The notes below the pieces were generated by a model. It was not told the DNA's origin. It was given only the letters and a program-made list of their open reading frames with translations, and did no database searches. Both the position numbers and the translations under genes were made by a program. From contig JABTUD010000002.1 of assembly GCA_015075555.1 (NCBI GenBank), forward strand, positions 1,364,001 to 1,428,000: DNA of 64,000 bases, in the 5' to 3' direction. Positions 24,661-32,872 of the stretch are shown one piece after another (position 1 is the first letter of the stretch; every line of letters begins with the position of its first letter). Source of the DNA: Thermoflexaceae bacterium. GTDB taxonomy: Bacteria > Chloroflexota > Dehalococcoidia > Tepidiformales > Tepidiformaceae.

Positions 24661-25311
24661 GTGACTGCCAACCTCTCTGCGACCCTGGCCTCCCTGCCGA
24701 GCACTCGGCGCGAAATCCTCATCACGCTCAAGGAGCGAGGCGGCGCCCGCGCCGAAGAGCTCGCCAACGCCCTCGGCATCACTGTCAGCGCCATCCGCCA
24801 GCACCTTGCCGCGCTCGACGCCGGCGGGCTGGTCACGCACCGGGAGCTGAAGGGCGGCCCCGGCCGGCCCAAGTTCGTCTTCCACCTGACGGCCGCTGCC
24901 GAAGCGCTCTTCCCCCAGGCCTACGACGACCTCGCGAACGACCTGCTCGAAATCATGCGCGGCGAGGATCCCGCGATGGCCAGCCTTGTCCTCACGCGGC
25001 TCGCCGAACGCAATCTCGGGCTCACGCGCAACCGCCTTCGCGGCCAGGACTACGCTGGCCGGCTGAACAGCATGGTCGATATCCTGGACGAGCGCGGCTT
25101 TCTGCCCCGTCTCGAGACCCACGAGGATGGCTCTTTCACGCTCACCATGCACAACTGCCCCGTGCTGGCCGTGGCGACCAACTTCCACGGCATCTGCGAT
25201 GGGGAAGTAGGCGTCCTCCAGTCAGTCCTGCCCGAAGTTGAGCTCACCCAGTGCACCCGCATGCGCGAGGGCTCGCACGCCTGCGAGTTTCGCGGCACTC
25301 CGCGCCGCTAA
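24661..25311 (+). CDS. SufR-like winged-helix regulator with C-terminal Cys cluster
   Basis: A 216-residue transcription regulator. Residues 13-75 form an ArsR/DeoR-type winged helix (TRREILITLKERGGARAEEL, then GITVSAIRQHLAALDAGGLV). The C-terminal domain has four Cys at 166, 179, 198 and 208, the first pair spaced x12 exactly as in SufR, where such residues hold an Fe-S cluster that decides DNA binding. It may sense iron-sulfur status or oxidative stress. No suf genes are in the window, so its targets are elsewhere or it controls itself. The GTG start at 24661 is chosen because the HTH follows directly; longer frames add unrelated residues. Confidence 0.78.
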   Translation: MTANLSATLASLPSTRREILITLKERGGARAEELANALGITVSAIRQHLAALDAGGLVTHRELKGGPGRPKFVFHLTAAAEALFPQAYDDLANDLLEIMRGEDPAMASLVLTRLAERNLGLTRNRLRGQDYAGRLNSMVDILDERGFLPRLETHEDGSFTLTMHNCPVLAVATNFHGICDGEVGVLQSVLPEVELTQCTRMREGSHACEFRGTPRR

Positions 25312-25367
25312 GGCGGCCCCCCGCACGCGCCCCTCTCCCCTCCCGCCCGGGCCGGCGCAGGAAAAGG

Positions 25368-25396
25368 AGCGGGGCCGGCAAACCCGGCCCCGCTTT
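25368..25396. terminator. Bidirectional terminator hairpin
   Basis: A perfect 11-bp stem (AGCGGGGCCGG at 25368-25378 with CCGGCCCCGCT at 25384-25394, loop CAAAC) sits between the convergent regulator and thiolase genes. It is followed by TTT on the plus strand and by CCTTTTCC on the minus strand, so it can serve both genes. Confidence 0.8.
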
Positions 25397-25433
25397 CAGC
25401 TGCCCCGTGTGAGGCCTGGTGCGGCAGGCGCTG

Positions 25434-26738
25434 CTAGAGCGCCTCGATGATGGTGCTGATGCCCATCCCGGCGCCGATGCACTGGGTGCCGAGGCCGTAC
25501 TTCGTGCCGCTCCGGCGGAGCTCATGGGCGACGGTGAGCACCAGGCGGGCGCCAGTCGCCCCGAGAGGGTGACCGATGGCGATCGAGCCGCCGTTCACGT
25601 TCACGCGCTCCAGCGGGATCCCCAGGTCCTTGCAGGAAGGGATGACCTGGGCGGCGAATGCCTCGTTGAACTCGACGCGGTCGATGGCGGCCGCTTCAAT
25701 GCCAGCGTGGCGGAGGGCCTTCTTCGTGGAGGGAATGGGGCCGAGGCCCATCACCTGCGGCTTCACCCCGGCCACGCCGTAGCCAACGATGCGGGCCAGC
25801 GGTTCGAGCCCGAGCTTGAGGGCCAGCTTCTCGCTCATGAGGAGGGCGGCGCTGATGCCATCGTTCGTGGGGCAGGCGTTGCCAGCCGTGATCCGGACTT
25901 CCTCGCCGCGCGGGCTGACCACGCCCTTGATGGCGGGCAGGCCGGCGAGGGCCTCCATGTTCGTGCCGGGCCGAAGGCCCTCGTCGCGGTCAAAGATGAT
26001 GGTCTTGCCGCGCTCGGCTTCGACCCAGTTGCCTTCGGCGTCGAAGACCGGCTCCTCCACCTCGAGAGGGATGATCTCGTCCTTGTAGATCCCCTTTTCG
26101 TAGGCGGCCGCGGTCTTGCGGTGGCTTTCAACCGAGAAGGCATCGAGATCTTCGCGCGAAAGGCCGTAGACCTCGGCGGCGTTCTGCGCGGTCTGGCTCA
26201 TGGAAAGGATGGGCGAGTAGTCGAGGATCTCGTCCTGGAACGGGACGCTGAAGATCTCCGCGTGGTCGGGCGCCATGTTGCGCTGCTCGGGGGTCATTTC
26301 GAGGCGCTTGCGGTTGAACTCGGTGATGCGCGTGGTGGCGCCGCGAGGTCCGCCGCCAAGCTGCCGGCCCATGCGCTCGACGCCAAGGGCGATACCGCAT
26401 TCGGTTGCGCCCACCTGGATCGACTGGGCGATGCGGTGGAGCGTCTCCATGCTGGAGCCGCACTGGCGGTTGCTGGAGAAGGTGCAGACCTCCATTGGGA
26501 ACCCGGCAAGGCGGGCGGCGGCATCGGCGCCGATGCCGGCCAGTTCGGCCACACCGCCAACGTTGCCCATGCCGATGTCCTCGACGAGCCAGGGGCTGAC
26601 CTTCGGGTTGCGGTCCATCAGGGCGCGCAGCACGGTGGCCGCCGCTTCATCCAGGCGGGTGGCGACGAGCTTGCCACGCCCACCCTTCGAGAAGGCCGAG
26701 CGGACGCCATCGACGATTACGACGTTGTTCAGTTCCAA
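25434..26738 (-). CDS. Acetyl-CoA acetyltransferase / 3-ketoacyl-CoA thiolase
   Basis: A 434-residue thiolase, which cleaves 3-ketoacyl-CoA with CoA or condenses two acyl-CoA units. The nucleophile Cys 93 lies in SSNRQCGSSMETLH, His 390 in AIGHPLGATGARL and the second Cys 420 in GTQCIGAGMG, so the active site is complete. The length is typical of the FadI/FadA group. It is preceded at 47 bases by a perfect 14-bp palindrome that could be a TetR-type operator, and followed by a strong terminator, so it seems to be a single-gene unit. With the CoA-transferase, crotonase and acyl-CoA dehydrogenase it points to fatty-acid or related acyl-CoA breakdown. Confidence 0.93.
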   Translation of the reverse strand: MELNNVVIVDGVRSAFSKGGRGKLVATRLDEAAATVLRALMDRNPKVSPWLVEDIGMGNVGGVAELAGIGADAAARLAGFPMEVCTFSSNRQCGSSMETLHRIAQSIQVGATECGIALGVERMGRQLGGGPRGATTRITEFNRKRLEMTPEQRNMAPDHAEIFSVPFQDEILDYSPILSMSQTAQNAAEVYGLSREDLDAFSVESHRKTAAAYEKGIYKDEIIPLEVEEPVFDAEGNWVEAERGKTIIFDRDEGLRPGTNMEALAGLPAIKGVVSPRGEEVRITAGNACPTNDGISAALLMSEKLALKLGLEPLARIVGYGVAGVKPQVMGLGPIPSTKKALRHAGIEAAAIDRVEFNEAFAAQVIPSCKDLGIPLERVNVNGGSIAIGHPLGATGARLVLTVAHELRRSGTKYGLGTQCIGAGMGISTIIEAL

Positions 26739-26784
26739 GTGTCATCCTTCGTGACTGCGGCCGCGCGTATGGCTCGCAGCGGTT

Positions 26785-26798
26785 TGATTCGCGAATCA
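26785..26798. promoter_or_regulatory. 14-bp perfect palindrome, probable operator of the thiolase gene
   Basis: TGATTCGCGAATCA is a perfect palindrome placed 47 bases upstream of the thiolase start codon. Size and symmetry fit the site of a TetR or FadR-like repressor of acyl-CoA genes. No such regulator is adjacent. Confidence 0.45.
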
Positions 26799-26911
26799 TA
26801 TCGCAGCCACACCCGGTGGGCGAATGGTGCGCCGCGCATGGATGAGGCAGGGGGTGGGGCAGCGGAACTATGGCCACCACCCCCTGCCTGCCGGCGCTGC
26901 CCCCATCCCAT

Positions 26912-27238
26912 TCAGGCGGCCGGGGGCAGCGTCGGCAACCATTCGGCGGCGCGGGCGTTTCGCAACCGCGCACCCGAACGCGCCGCGGGGCGCAGGCCAT
27001 CGCGCCACGATGGCGCCGTGCCCGCGGCCCGGAAGCCTCTTCCCTGGAGCCCCGCCTGCGAGACCCTTTCGAGCACAGCGCCAAGGGGCACGCGCGGCTC
27101 AACGTAGACGCCATCGACGGTGTGAGCGCACATCGTCGCAACGCCTTCGCGCTCAAGGCGGGCGGGGAACCCGGCCGGTGCCCAGCCGGTCTCGATGACG
27201 TATCCACGGGTGGGCCGGGAGAATTCAGGGGCGCTCAT
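26912..27238 (-). CDS. Hypothetical small protein
   Basis: A 108-residue protein that I do not recognise. The start at 27238 has a strong ribosome site (GGAGGGAG) 4 bases upstream, which is the main support for it. The first 70 residues (RGYVIETGWAPAGFPARLER, VATMCAHTVDGVYVEPRVPL) have an ordinary protein composition, whereas the last 35 are Arg/Ala-rich and may be poorly constrained. It lies between the thiolase operator region and the ArsR-type regulator gene and is divergent from the latter. Confidence 0.45.
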   Translation of the reverse strand: MSAPEFSRPTRGYVIETGWAPAGFPARLEREGVATMCAHTVDGVYVEPRVPLGAVLERVSQAGLQGRGFRAAGTAPSWRDGLRPAARSGARLRNARAAEWLPTLPPAA

Positions 27239-27381
27239 GGTGCTCCCTCCATTGCTTTCTTATGCATGCAATGGAACGGCGCCCGGACCGGGTGACGCCC
27301 CCTGCCGCGCAACCGTAAAGGCGTCCTGAACCATATCAACGAGGTGCGCCCGGGGCTGATTAGGGTTATAGTCATGACACA

Positions 27382-28389
27382 ATGCCGGCCGAGTTCGAAC
27401 CTGCCCTCGCTGCCAGCGGCCCTAATGTGGCCATCTCCGGCGTAATCGAGCTCAACTTCGCCCTCTTCACGGCCGAGTGCCTGCGCCAGCCACCGCGATA
27501 CGGAAGCTATCCCTGCGCGGCGTGGGCACACGCCGCCCTTAGTTCCCGTCCGGACCTCCTCGACCGGGTCGGCGGGTTCTGGGGTGACAGTCACGCGGAG
27601 TGGGCCGAGATCCTCATCCTGGCCCACCGCGGCGGGATGCTCTTCGCCGAATCACCGGCGGCGTTCCTGGAAAGCCTGGACCGCCTCATCATGCTCACGC
27701 CCGATGTCCCTCCCCTCCCCAGCGAATCGCCCGGGGTGCGAGAGACCATCGCCACGCGGGTCGGCCGCCTCCGCAGCTCGCCCGAGACGCGGTCCCGCTA
27801 CGAAGAGATCCTGCGCGAGGTCTGGAACCTGATCGAGCCCGGGTGGCGCAAGGAGGGGCTGCCGGCAGCCCGCCAGCGGGCAGCGCGCCTCGAACAGCAG
27901 CTCGCCGCTGGCGCCGACCTGCGCGGGCTCCTCCCCCGCCACCACTTCGTCCTCCGCGAACGCCACGCCCCCGAATTCCAGGCAGCGCTCGAACGCGGAG
28001 AAGTGACGCTGGTGCCCCTCGCCGTCGCCGGCGCTGGCGTCGCCTACTTCGTCCTCCCGGGGGCCGTGATCGTCGCCTTTGGGCCCGATGCCGGCGCGGG
28101 CAGCGCGAAGCATCGCGTCGCCATGGAGCGCGCTGCGGCCCGGTTCAAGGTGCTTTCCGACCCCACGCGCCTCTCAATCCTCGACCAGGTCAGCTACGAC
28201 GACCACACGGTCACCGACCTTGCCCGCCAGCTCGAGGTTTCGCAGCCCACCGTGAGCGTGCACATGAAGGCGCTCCGCGAAGCCGGGCTCGTCGAACCCC
28301 ACCGCGAAGACGGGCGAACGACCTATCGCGCCGCGCCCGCGCGCACCCGCGAATTCATCGAGCAGGCCCTCGCGGAGATGGGGCACTGA
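27382..28389 (+). CDS. ArsR-type winged-helix regulator with large N-terminal sensor
   Basis: A 335-residue protein with the DNA-binding domain at the C-terminus: MERAAARFKVLSDPTRLSIL, DHTVTDLARQLEVSQPTVSV then HMKALREAGLVEPHREDGRT, a classic ArsR helix-turn-helix and wing. The first 235 residues are a helical domain (ESLDRLIMLTPDVPPLP, RYEEILREVWNLIEPGWR) of the kind placed before ArsR domains in regulators of unknown ligand. No metal-binding Cys pair is seen, so this is not a metal sensor. It reads away from the small gene at 27.2 kb; an 8-base palindrome GTCATGAC lies just upstream of the start. Targets are unknown. Confidence 0.78.
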   Translation: MPAEFEPALAASGPNVAISGVIELNFALFTAECLRQPPRYGSYPCAAWAHAALSSRPDLLDRVGGFWGDSHAEWAEILILAHRGGMLFAESPAAFLESLDRLIMLTPDVPPLPSESPGVRETIATRVGRLRSSPETRSRYEEILREVWNLIEPGWRKEGLPAARQRAARLEQQLAAGADLRGLLPRHHFVLRERHAPEFQAALERGEVTLVPLAVAGAGVAYFVLPGAVIVAFGPDAGAGSAKHRVAMERAAARFKVLSDPTRLSILDQVSYDDHTVTDLARQLEVSQPTVSVHMKALREAGLVEPHREDGRTTYRAAPARTREFIEQALAEMGH

Positions 28390-28490
28390 ACGATAGCAGC
28401 CCCCCTGAACAGCTATTGGCGCTTTCGATTTACGGGTTTGCCCTACTGACTGTTGCGGGCTGGCGTTGTTTTCATGGTGGAACGCGGTGT

Positions 28491-28496
28491 TATAGT
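28491..28496 (+). promoter_or_regulatory. Candidate -10 box of the pseudo-PP2C gene
   Basis: TATAGT matches five of six consensus bases, in a locally A+T-richer stretch about 110 bases before the TTG start. A TTGTTT lies 19 bases upstream, longer than ideal, so the -35 is uncertain. The transcript would begin near 28503 and carry the structured leader described next. Confidence 0.35.
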
Positions 28497-28516
28497 AGGC
28501 GACGGCCCGGCGCTGG

Positions 28517-28568
28517 CGGGGTGTGGCTGCCGGAAAGCGGCAGCATGCGCCGGGTTCGCGACACCCCG
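28517..28568 (+). ncRNA. Structured 5' leader, possible three-way junction
   Basis: An 8-bp closing stem (CGGGGTGT at 28517-28524 with ACACCCCG at 28561-28568) encloses a 7-bp hairpin (GCTGCCG at 28526-28532 with CGGCAGC at 28538-28544) and a shorter G+C hairpin. It lies between a candidate promoter and the start of the next gene. It does not match a riboswitch class I know, and G+C-rich DNA folds easily, so function is uncertain. Confidence 0.35.
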
Positions 28569-28603
28569 TGCCTATCCTGTGAGACGAAGGACGGTCTTAC
28601 CGC

Positions 28604-31093
28604 TTGACCGAACCACTCCAGGTTGGCCAGTTCGCGATAGTCGATCACGAACCGGTTGACCGCGGCCCGAACGCCGGGATCTTCCACGGCCGGGGGCCGG
28701 CTGACGACCGCGCTGAGCTCTATGTGCTCGCCGAAGGCACCACGCCTGCCGGCGAAGCCTTCGCGGGTCACGTCGTCTCTGCCATCGGCAACACCTGGCA
28801 CACGCTCGACCTCTCGCTCACGGGCGCGCTGCGGCGCGTCTACGATGAAGCGGAGCGCAACCTGCGCGACTGGAACCAGAAGAGCATCGCCCAGCACCGC
28901 GTCAGCATCGGCCTCACCTGTTTTGCTCGCCGTGGCGAAAACGCGGTCATCGCCCAGGCCGGTCCTTCCATCATCTTCCACCTCCACCGGGGCACCGTTC
29001 GCTCCTACTACAGCGATGACGAGCACGCCGGCCCCGTGGGCATGGGAGCCCCGGCCGAGCCGCAGCTCACGCGCCTGCCCTTTGCCCCCGGAGACCGGCT
29101 GCTCCTCCTTTCCACTGCTGCCCTGGGCGAGATCGATGACGAGCTCATCGGTGGCATCGTCGCCCTCCCCATCGACCGCGTGCTGCCAGACCTCTATCGG
29201 CGCCTGCACGGTCTGCGCAACCTCACCGCCGTGCTCGTAGCCTCGCGCAGCGAAGCTGCCGTGCCCACCCCCGGCCCCGCTGACGCCACAGAAGCAGCGC
29301 CGGTCATCGACGCAACTGCCGGAACCGTCGCCGCCCTTCCTGCGCCGGCCTCCGAAGACGACCACGAAGACGGCGCCTACCAGCCAAGCCTCTTCATCGG
29401 CGAGCCCGGGGAGCCCGCCCGCGTCGTCCTTCACGAAGTAGCCCCACGCGCCATCAACATCGCGCCGCGCCTCCAGGTAGCGCCCATCGAGGTCCCGGCC
29501 CCCCTTCGCCGGGCCGCCGGCGACAACCTCATCGCCGCGCTCGCGGCCGAGCGCCAACTCCGCGTGGCCATGGCCCACACGGCGGCGCCCGCCGCCAGCA
29601 CCGTCGCGGCCACCAGCAGCCACCGGGGCGGGCCGCAATGGCGCAGCGCCCCCGCTACCACCGAACCCACCCCTTCACCGGGCGAGAGGCAGCGCCAGCG
29701 CGGCGGCAGCTTCTCGCGCGGGCTTGTGCGAAGCGACGCGCCGCCACCGCCTCCAGCTGCCGGTCACGAGATCATTGCCCCGGTGGAGGAGCTCGCCGCG
29801 GGCGTCCGCGCCTCCACCACCCTCGCCAGTCCCGGCCTCGCCGGGCCCATTGCCGGGACCATCGCCACGGAGAACGCCGCTGCCTATGCCAGCGGCGGCT
29901 CGCTGGTGCGCGTCCGTGACAACATGGGCGGACGCTGGAAAGGCGGCGGGGGCCTCTCGAAGCGCCGCAGCACCACTTCTGGCCAGCTTCCGCCAACCTG
30001 GCTTGTTGTCATCATCGGCCTGGGCATTCTGCTCGCCCTGGTGGGCTACCTCGTTATCCCCGGGATGCTTGAGCAGGACCGCACCGCCCGCTACGCGAGC
30101 CTGGTTGACGGCGCCCAGCGGATGCTCGCCACGGCCCGGGTCCAGGAGGACCCTGGCGAACGCCGCAAGGCCCTCACCGAGGCCCAGGCGCTCCTCCTCG
30201 AAGCCCAGGAAACCAACCCCGGCCACCCCGGGGCGGACGAGCTCATCAACGAAGTCGCCGGCGCCATCTCCACCCTCGACGCGGTTGTGACCCCCGCCGC
30301 GGTCGACACCCTGGCCGACCTCTCGCAGTTCGGGGAAAAGCCCGTCACCCCCCTGCGGCTGACCATTGCGGAAGAGACCGCCTACATTCTCGATAGCTCG
30401 TCGTCGCAGGTGATCGCGGTCACCCTCAGCACGGGCGAAAAGAGCGTCGTCTTCGCCGAGGACAAGGAGACCAAACGCGGCCGCCCGATCGCGACCGCTA
30501 TGGCGAACAACGCCGAGATCGGGCGCAACACCCTCGTCGTCGCCGATTCAGAGAAGGGCCTCTGGGCCTTCAGTGCCGAGGCCGGCCTGCGGAGGCTGGC
30601 CTTCGCCGCCCCTTCGGGCCTGGGCATCACCGACATGGCGATATGGGGGCGCGACCTCTTTGTGCTCGATTCGGCGCAATCCACCGTCTACCGCTTCAGC
30701 CCCGGCGATGGCGGCTACGGAACAGCTCCGAAGAAGCACCTCAGCACGCCCGACCTTGCCGCCGCCCGGCGCCTGATGGTGGACGATGAGGTGATCACGG
30801 TCGACGCGAATGGCGCCATGCACCGGTTCGCCGGGCAGGTCTCGCTCATCCTCTCTGGCGCCGGCATCGATAAGAAGCTGGCTGCCGCCGAGGCTCCGCA
30901 GTCAATCGGCGCCAATGGCGACATCGCCCTCCTTGATGCCGCCGACGACCGCATCGCCGTCTTCCGCCGCGACGGGACCTTCGACCGCCAGTACCGCCAC
31001 AAGGACTTCGAGAACCTCACCGCCTTCGCCATGCGTGACGGCGTGGGCTACGTCTTCACCAGCTCCGGCCACCTCCGCCGCATCACCTGGTAG
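28604..31093 (+). CDS. Pseudo-PP2C domain, membrane helix and beta-propeller protein
   Basis: An 829-residue protein of unusual layout. Residues 1-215 resemble a PP2C-type phosphatase (ELYVLAEGTTPAGEAFAGHV, LLLLSTAALGEIDDELI), but the metal-binding DG motif reads EG and other Asp residues are missing, so it is probably inactive and may bind a phosphoprotein. A Pro/Ala-rich linker of about 250 residues follows, then one membrane helix (WLVVIIGLGILLALVGYLVI, about 466-489), a short helical region and an outside domain with repeated blades (LVVADSEKGLWAFSAEAGLR, DLFVLDSAQSTVYRFSPG) like a beta-propeller. It may carry a signal from kinase or phosphatase state to the cell surface. The start is a TTG. 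Confidence 0.75.
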   Translation: MTEPLQVGQFAIVDHEPVDRGPNAGIFHGRGPADDRAELYVLAEGTTPAGEAFAGHVVSAIGNTWHTLDLSLTGALRRVYDEAERNLRDWNQKSIAQHRVSIGLTCFARRGENAVIAQAGPSIIFHLHRGTVRSYYSDDEHAGPVGMGAPAEPQLTRLPFAPGDRLLLLSTAALGEIDDELIGGIVALPIDRVLPDLYRRLHGLRNLTAVLVASRSEAAVPTPGPADATEAAPVIDATAGTVAALPAPASEDDHEDGAYQPSLFIGEPGEPARVVLHEVAPRAINIAPRLQVAPIEVPAPLRRAAGDNLIAALAAERQLRVAMAHTAAPAASTVAATSSHRGGPQWRSAPATTEPTPSPGERQRQRGGSFSRGLVRSDAPPPPPAAGHEIIAPVEELAAGVRASTTLASPGLAGPIAGTIATENAAAYASGGSLVRVRDNMGGRWKGGGGLSKRRSTTSGQLPPTWLVVIIGLGILLALVGYLVIPGMLEQDRTARYASLVDGAQRMLATARVQEDPGERRKALTEAQALLLEAQETNPGHPGADELINEVAGAISTLDAVVTPAAVDTLADLSQFGEKPVTPLRLTIAEETAYILDSSSSQVIAVTLSTGEKSVVFAEDKETKRGRPIATAMANNAEIGRNTLVVADSEKGLWAFSAEAGLRRLAFAAPSGLGITDMAIWGRDLFVLDSAQSTVYRFSPGDGGYGTAPKKHLSTPDLAAARRLMVDDEVITVDANGAMHRFAGQVSLILSGAGIDKKLAAAEAPQSIGANGDIALLDAADDRIAVFRRDGTFDRQYRHKDFENLTAFAMRDGVGYVFTSSGHLRRITW

Positions 31094-31161
31094 GTTCCTG
31101 CCACCACCGGCCGGGATTCCGGGCTACAATCGCTCCTGGAGCGTGTCCCCGGAGAGCCGCA

Positions 31162-32028
31162 TTGGTTTCCATCCTCGTCACCACCGATGGCTCCCAGCTT
31201 TCGCGCAGCGTGCTTCCCCACGCGGTGCGGCTTGCCGTGGCCTGCGATGCGCGCCTTGTCCTGGCGCGCGTGCTTGACCCGGCAGCCGACCTGCCAAACA
31301 ACCACGGGAACGCACGCCAGGCCACGGTCCCGGACATCGCCCGCGCCTGGCAGGCAGAGCTCGACGCCGTGCTCCAGGCAGCCGGGGCCAGTGGTACAGC
31401 GCTCGTCGCCCTGCGCGAGCACGAAGAGAGCACCCATGAAGCCATCATCCGCATCGCTGCCGAACAGGATGCCTCACTCATCGCCATGCACTCCCGGGGA
31501 AGCGGCGCCCTCCGGCATGCGCTCCTCGGCAGCGTTGCCATGGGGGTGCTCGGCCACTGGCCGGGGCCGCTGCTCCTCACTGGCGGCCATGCGCGGCCTC
31601 CCGCCGCCAGCGGCCCCTACAGCATTGTCATCACCAGCGACGGCTCGCCCGCATCGCTGGGCGTAGTACCGGCAATCGAGCCCATCCTTGCTCCCGGGCG
31701 CATCCCGGTCACCCTGGTGCGCGTGTGTGAGCCGCGCAGCGGCAGGCCGGGCCCCGAGGAGGAGCATGCTGCCTGCCTCCGCCAGCTGGAATCGTTGCGC
31801 GCGCTGCTCCCCGCGGGCGTCCCGGCCGAGTGCCGCTGCTGCGCGGCCGCCTACGAACAGCCCGTTGCCGGGGCAATCGTCGAGGCCGCGGGCGAAGTCA
31901 GCGCCGATTCCATCGCCATGTCGACCCAGGGCCACGGTGCCCTCCGCCACCTGCTCGCCGGGAGCGTCGCCCTGGATGTGCTCCAACGATCGCCAGTGCC
32001 GGTGGTCCTTGCGCGCGGCCGGGGCTAG
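31162..32028 (+). CDS. Tandem universal stress protein (UspA)
   Basis: A 288-residue protein of two UspA domains (about 1-140 and 152-288). Each keeps the nucleotide-binding G-x2-G-x9-G-S pattern: SRGSGALRHALLGSVAMGVL in the first and TQGHGALRHLLAGSVALDVL in the second; the N-terminal strand is ILVTTDGSQLSRSVLPHA. Such proteins bind ATP and are linked to survival under stress, with no single agreed reaction. The start is a TTG at 31162, 68 bases after the pseudo-PP2C gene, so the two may be co-transcribed. The second domain carries a cluster of Cys (ECRCCAA) not typical of the family. Confidence 0.88.
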   Translation: MVSILVTTDGSQLSRSVLPHAVRLAVACDARLVLARVLDPAADLPNNHGNARQATVPDIARAWQAELDAVLQAAGASGTALVALREHEESTHEAIIRIAAEQDASLIAMHSRGSGALRHALLGSVAMGVLGHWPGPLLLTGGHARPPAASGPYSIVITSDGSPASLGVVPAIEPILAPGRIPVTLVRVCEPRSGRPGPEEEHAACLRQLESLRALLPAGVPAECRCCAAAYEQPVAGAIVEAAGEVSADSIAMSTQGHGALRHLLAGSVALDVLQRSPVPVVLARGRG

Positions 32029-32072
32029 CGCCGTTGCCTGGTTCTCCCCACCCCACGTATCGTGGTAGGACA

Positions 32073-32135
32073 ATGCTCGCTCACCCTCCCCGCGGCTGTG
32101 CAGGCTGCTCCTGTCCCGCGGGGCCCTGCCGCTGA
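32073..32135 (+). CDS. Cysteine-rich leader peptide upstream of cysE-cysS
   Basis: A 20-codon frame with Cys at codons 9, 12, 14 and 19 ([12 protein letters not shown]), starting at an ATG with TAGGA just upstream and ending in the loop of a strong hairpin. It is 50 bases before the cysE start codon. Four Cys in twenty codons is far above chance, and the two genes that follow make cysteine and charge Cys-tRNA. The likely role is a sensor: slow translation of the Cys codons when Cys-tRNA is scarce changes the fold of the leader RNA. Comparable cysteine leader ORFs are known in actinobacteria. Direction and mechanism are inferred, not shown. Confidence 0.6.
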   Translation: MLAHPPRGCAGCSCPAGPCR

Positions 32136-32144
32136 CAGGGCCCC
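32120..32144 (+). terminator. Hairpin overlapping the leader ORF, attenuator candidate
   Basis: A 9-bp stem (GGGGCCCTG at 32120-32128 with CAGGGCCCC at 32136-32144) has the leader peptide's stop codon in its 7-base loop and is followed by TTG then CCCC, so no clear T run. A ribosome at the leader's end would melt it. It may also simply end the universal stress protein transcript. Confidence 0.45.
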
Positions 32145-32185
32145 TTGCCCCGCCGCCGTCCGCACTCCGGGAGGTTCCCTCAACA

Positions 32186-32872
32186 ATGCCCACCCTGTCC
32201 GAGATTCGCGATGACGTCCGCGCGGCCCTGGCGCGCGACCCCGCCGCTCGCAGCACCGCCGAAGTCATCCTCTTCTATCCCGGCTTCCATGCCCGCCTCG
32301 CCCACCGGCTCGCCCACGCCCTCCATCGCCGGGGAGTGCCCCTCGTTCCGCGCGGGATCATGCACATCGCTCGCTTCTTCACCGGGATCGAGATCCACCC
32401 CGGCGCGACAATCGGCCCGCGTTTCTTCATCGACCACGGCATGGGCGTGGTCATCGGCGAGACGGCCGAGATCGGCGCCGGCGTGACGCTCTACCAGGGC
32501 GTCACCCTGGGCGGCTCAAGCACCCGCCGCGCCAAGCGCCACCCCACCCTGCGCGAGAACGTCGTCGTCGGCGCTGGCGCCAAGGTCATCGGCGCCATCG
32601 AAATCGGCGAGAACGCACGCATTGGCGCCGGCTCTGTGGTGGTGACGAACGTTCCCGCCAACGCCACCGTCGTCGGCGTTCCCGGCCACATCGTCGCCTT
32701 TCACGATGACTCGAACGGTGTCATCCAGCGCCTTCCCGACCCCGAATGGGAACGGCTCAACGACCTCGACCGCCGCATGCAGGAGCTCCACGAATTGGTC
32801 GCCCACCTTGAAGACCACCTGGCCGGCCTCCACGAAGACCACCATGGTGTGGGACTGAGGACTGAGGACTGA
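32186..32872 (+). CDS. cysE: Serine O-acetyltransferase CysE
   Basis: A 228-residue enzyme that acetylates L-serine with acetyl-CoA, the first committed step of cysteine synthesis. The short N-terminal helical part ([20 protein letters not shown]) precedes the left-handed beta-helix with [41 protein letters not shown] and [18 protein letters not shown]. The catalytic His and Asp sit in FIDHGMGV. The C-terminus after about residue 195 is a coiled coil and ends inside the heptamer repeat array, which supplies its stop codon. The ribosome site is GGGAGG (32169-32174). It is followed by cysS after 43 bases and preceded by the cysteine-rich leader. Confidence 0.95.
   Translation: MPTLSEIRDDVRAALARDPAARSTAEVILFYPGFHARLAHRLAHALHRRGVPLVPRGIMHIARFFTGIEIHPGATIGPRFFIDHGMGVVIGETAEIGAGVTLYQGVTLGGSSTRRAKRHPTLRENVVVGAGAKVIGAIEIGENARIGAGSVVVTNVPANATVVGVPGHIVAFHDDSNGVIQRLPDPEWERLNDLDRRMQELHELVAHLEDHLAGLHEDHHGVGLRTED

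Noticed and set aside
28517-28568. Cyclic di-GMP riboswitch
   Set aside because: The conserved bases of both known classes are absent; only the general hairpin shape is similar.
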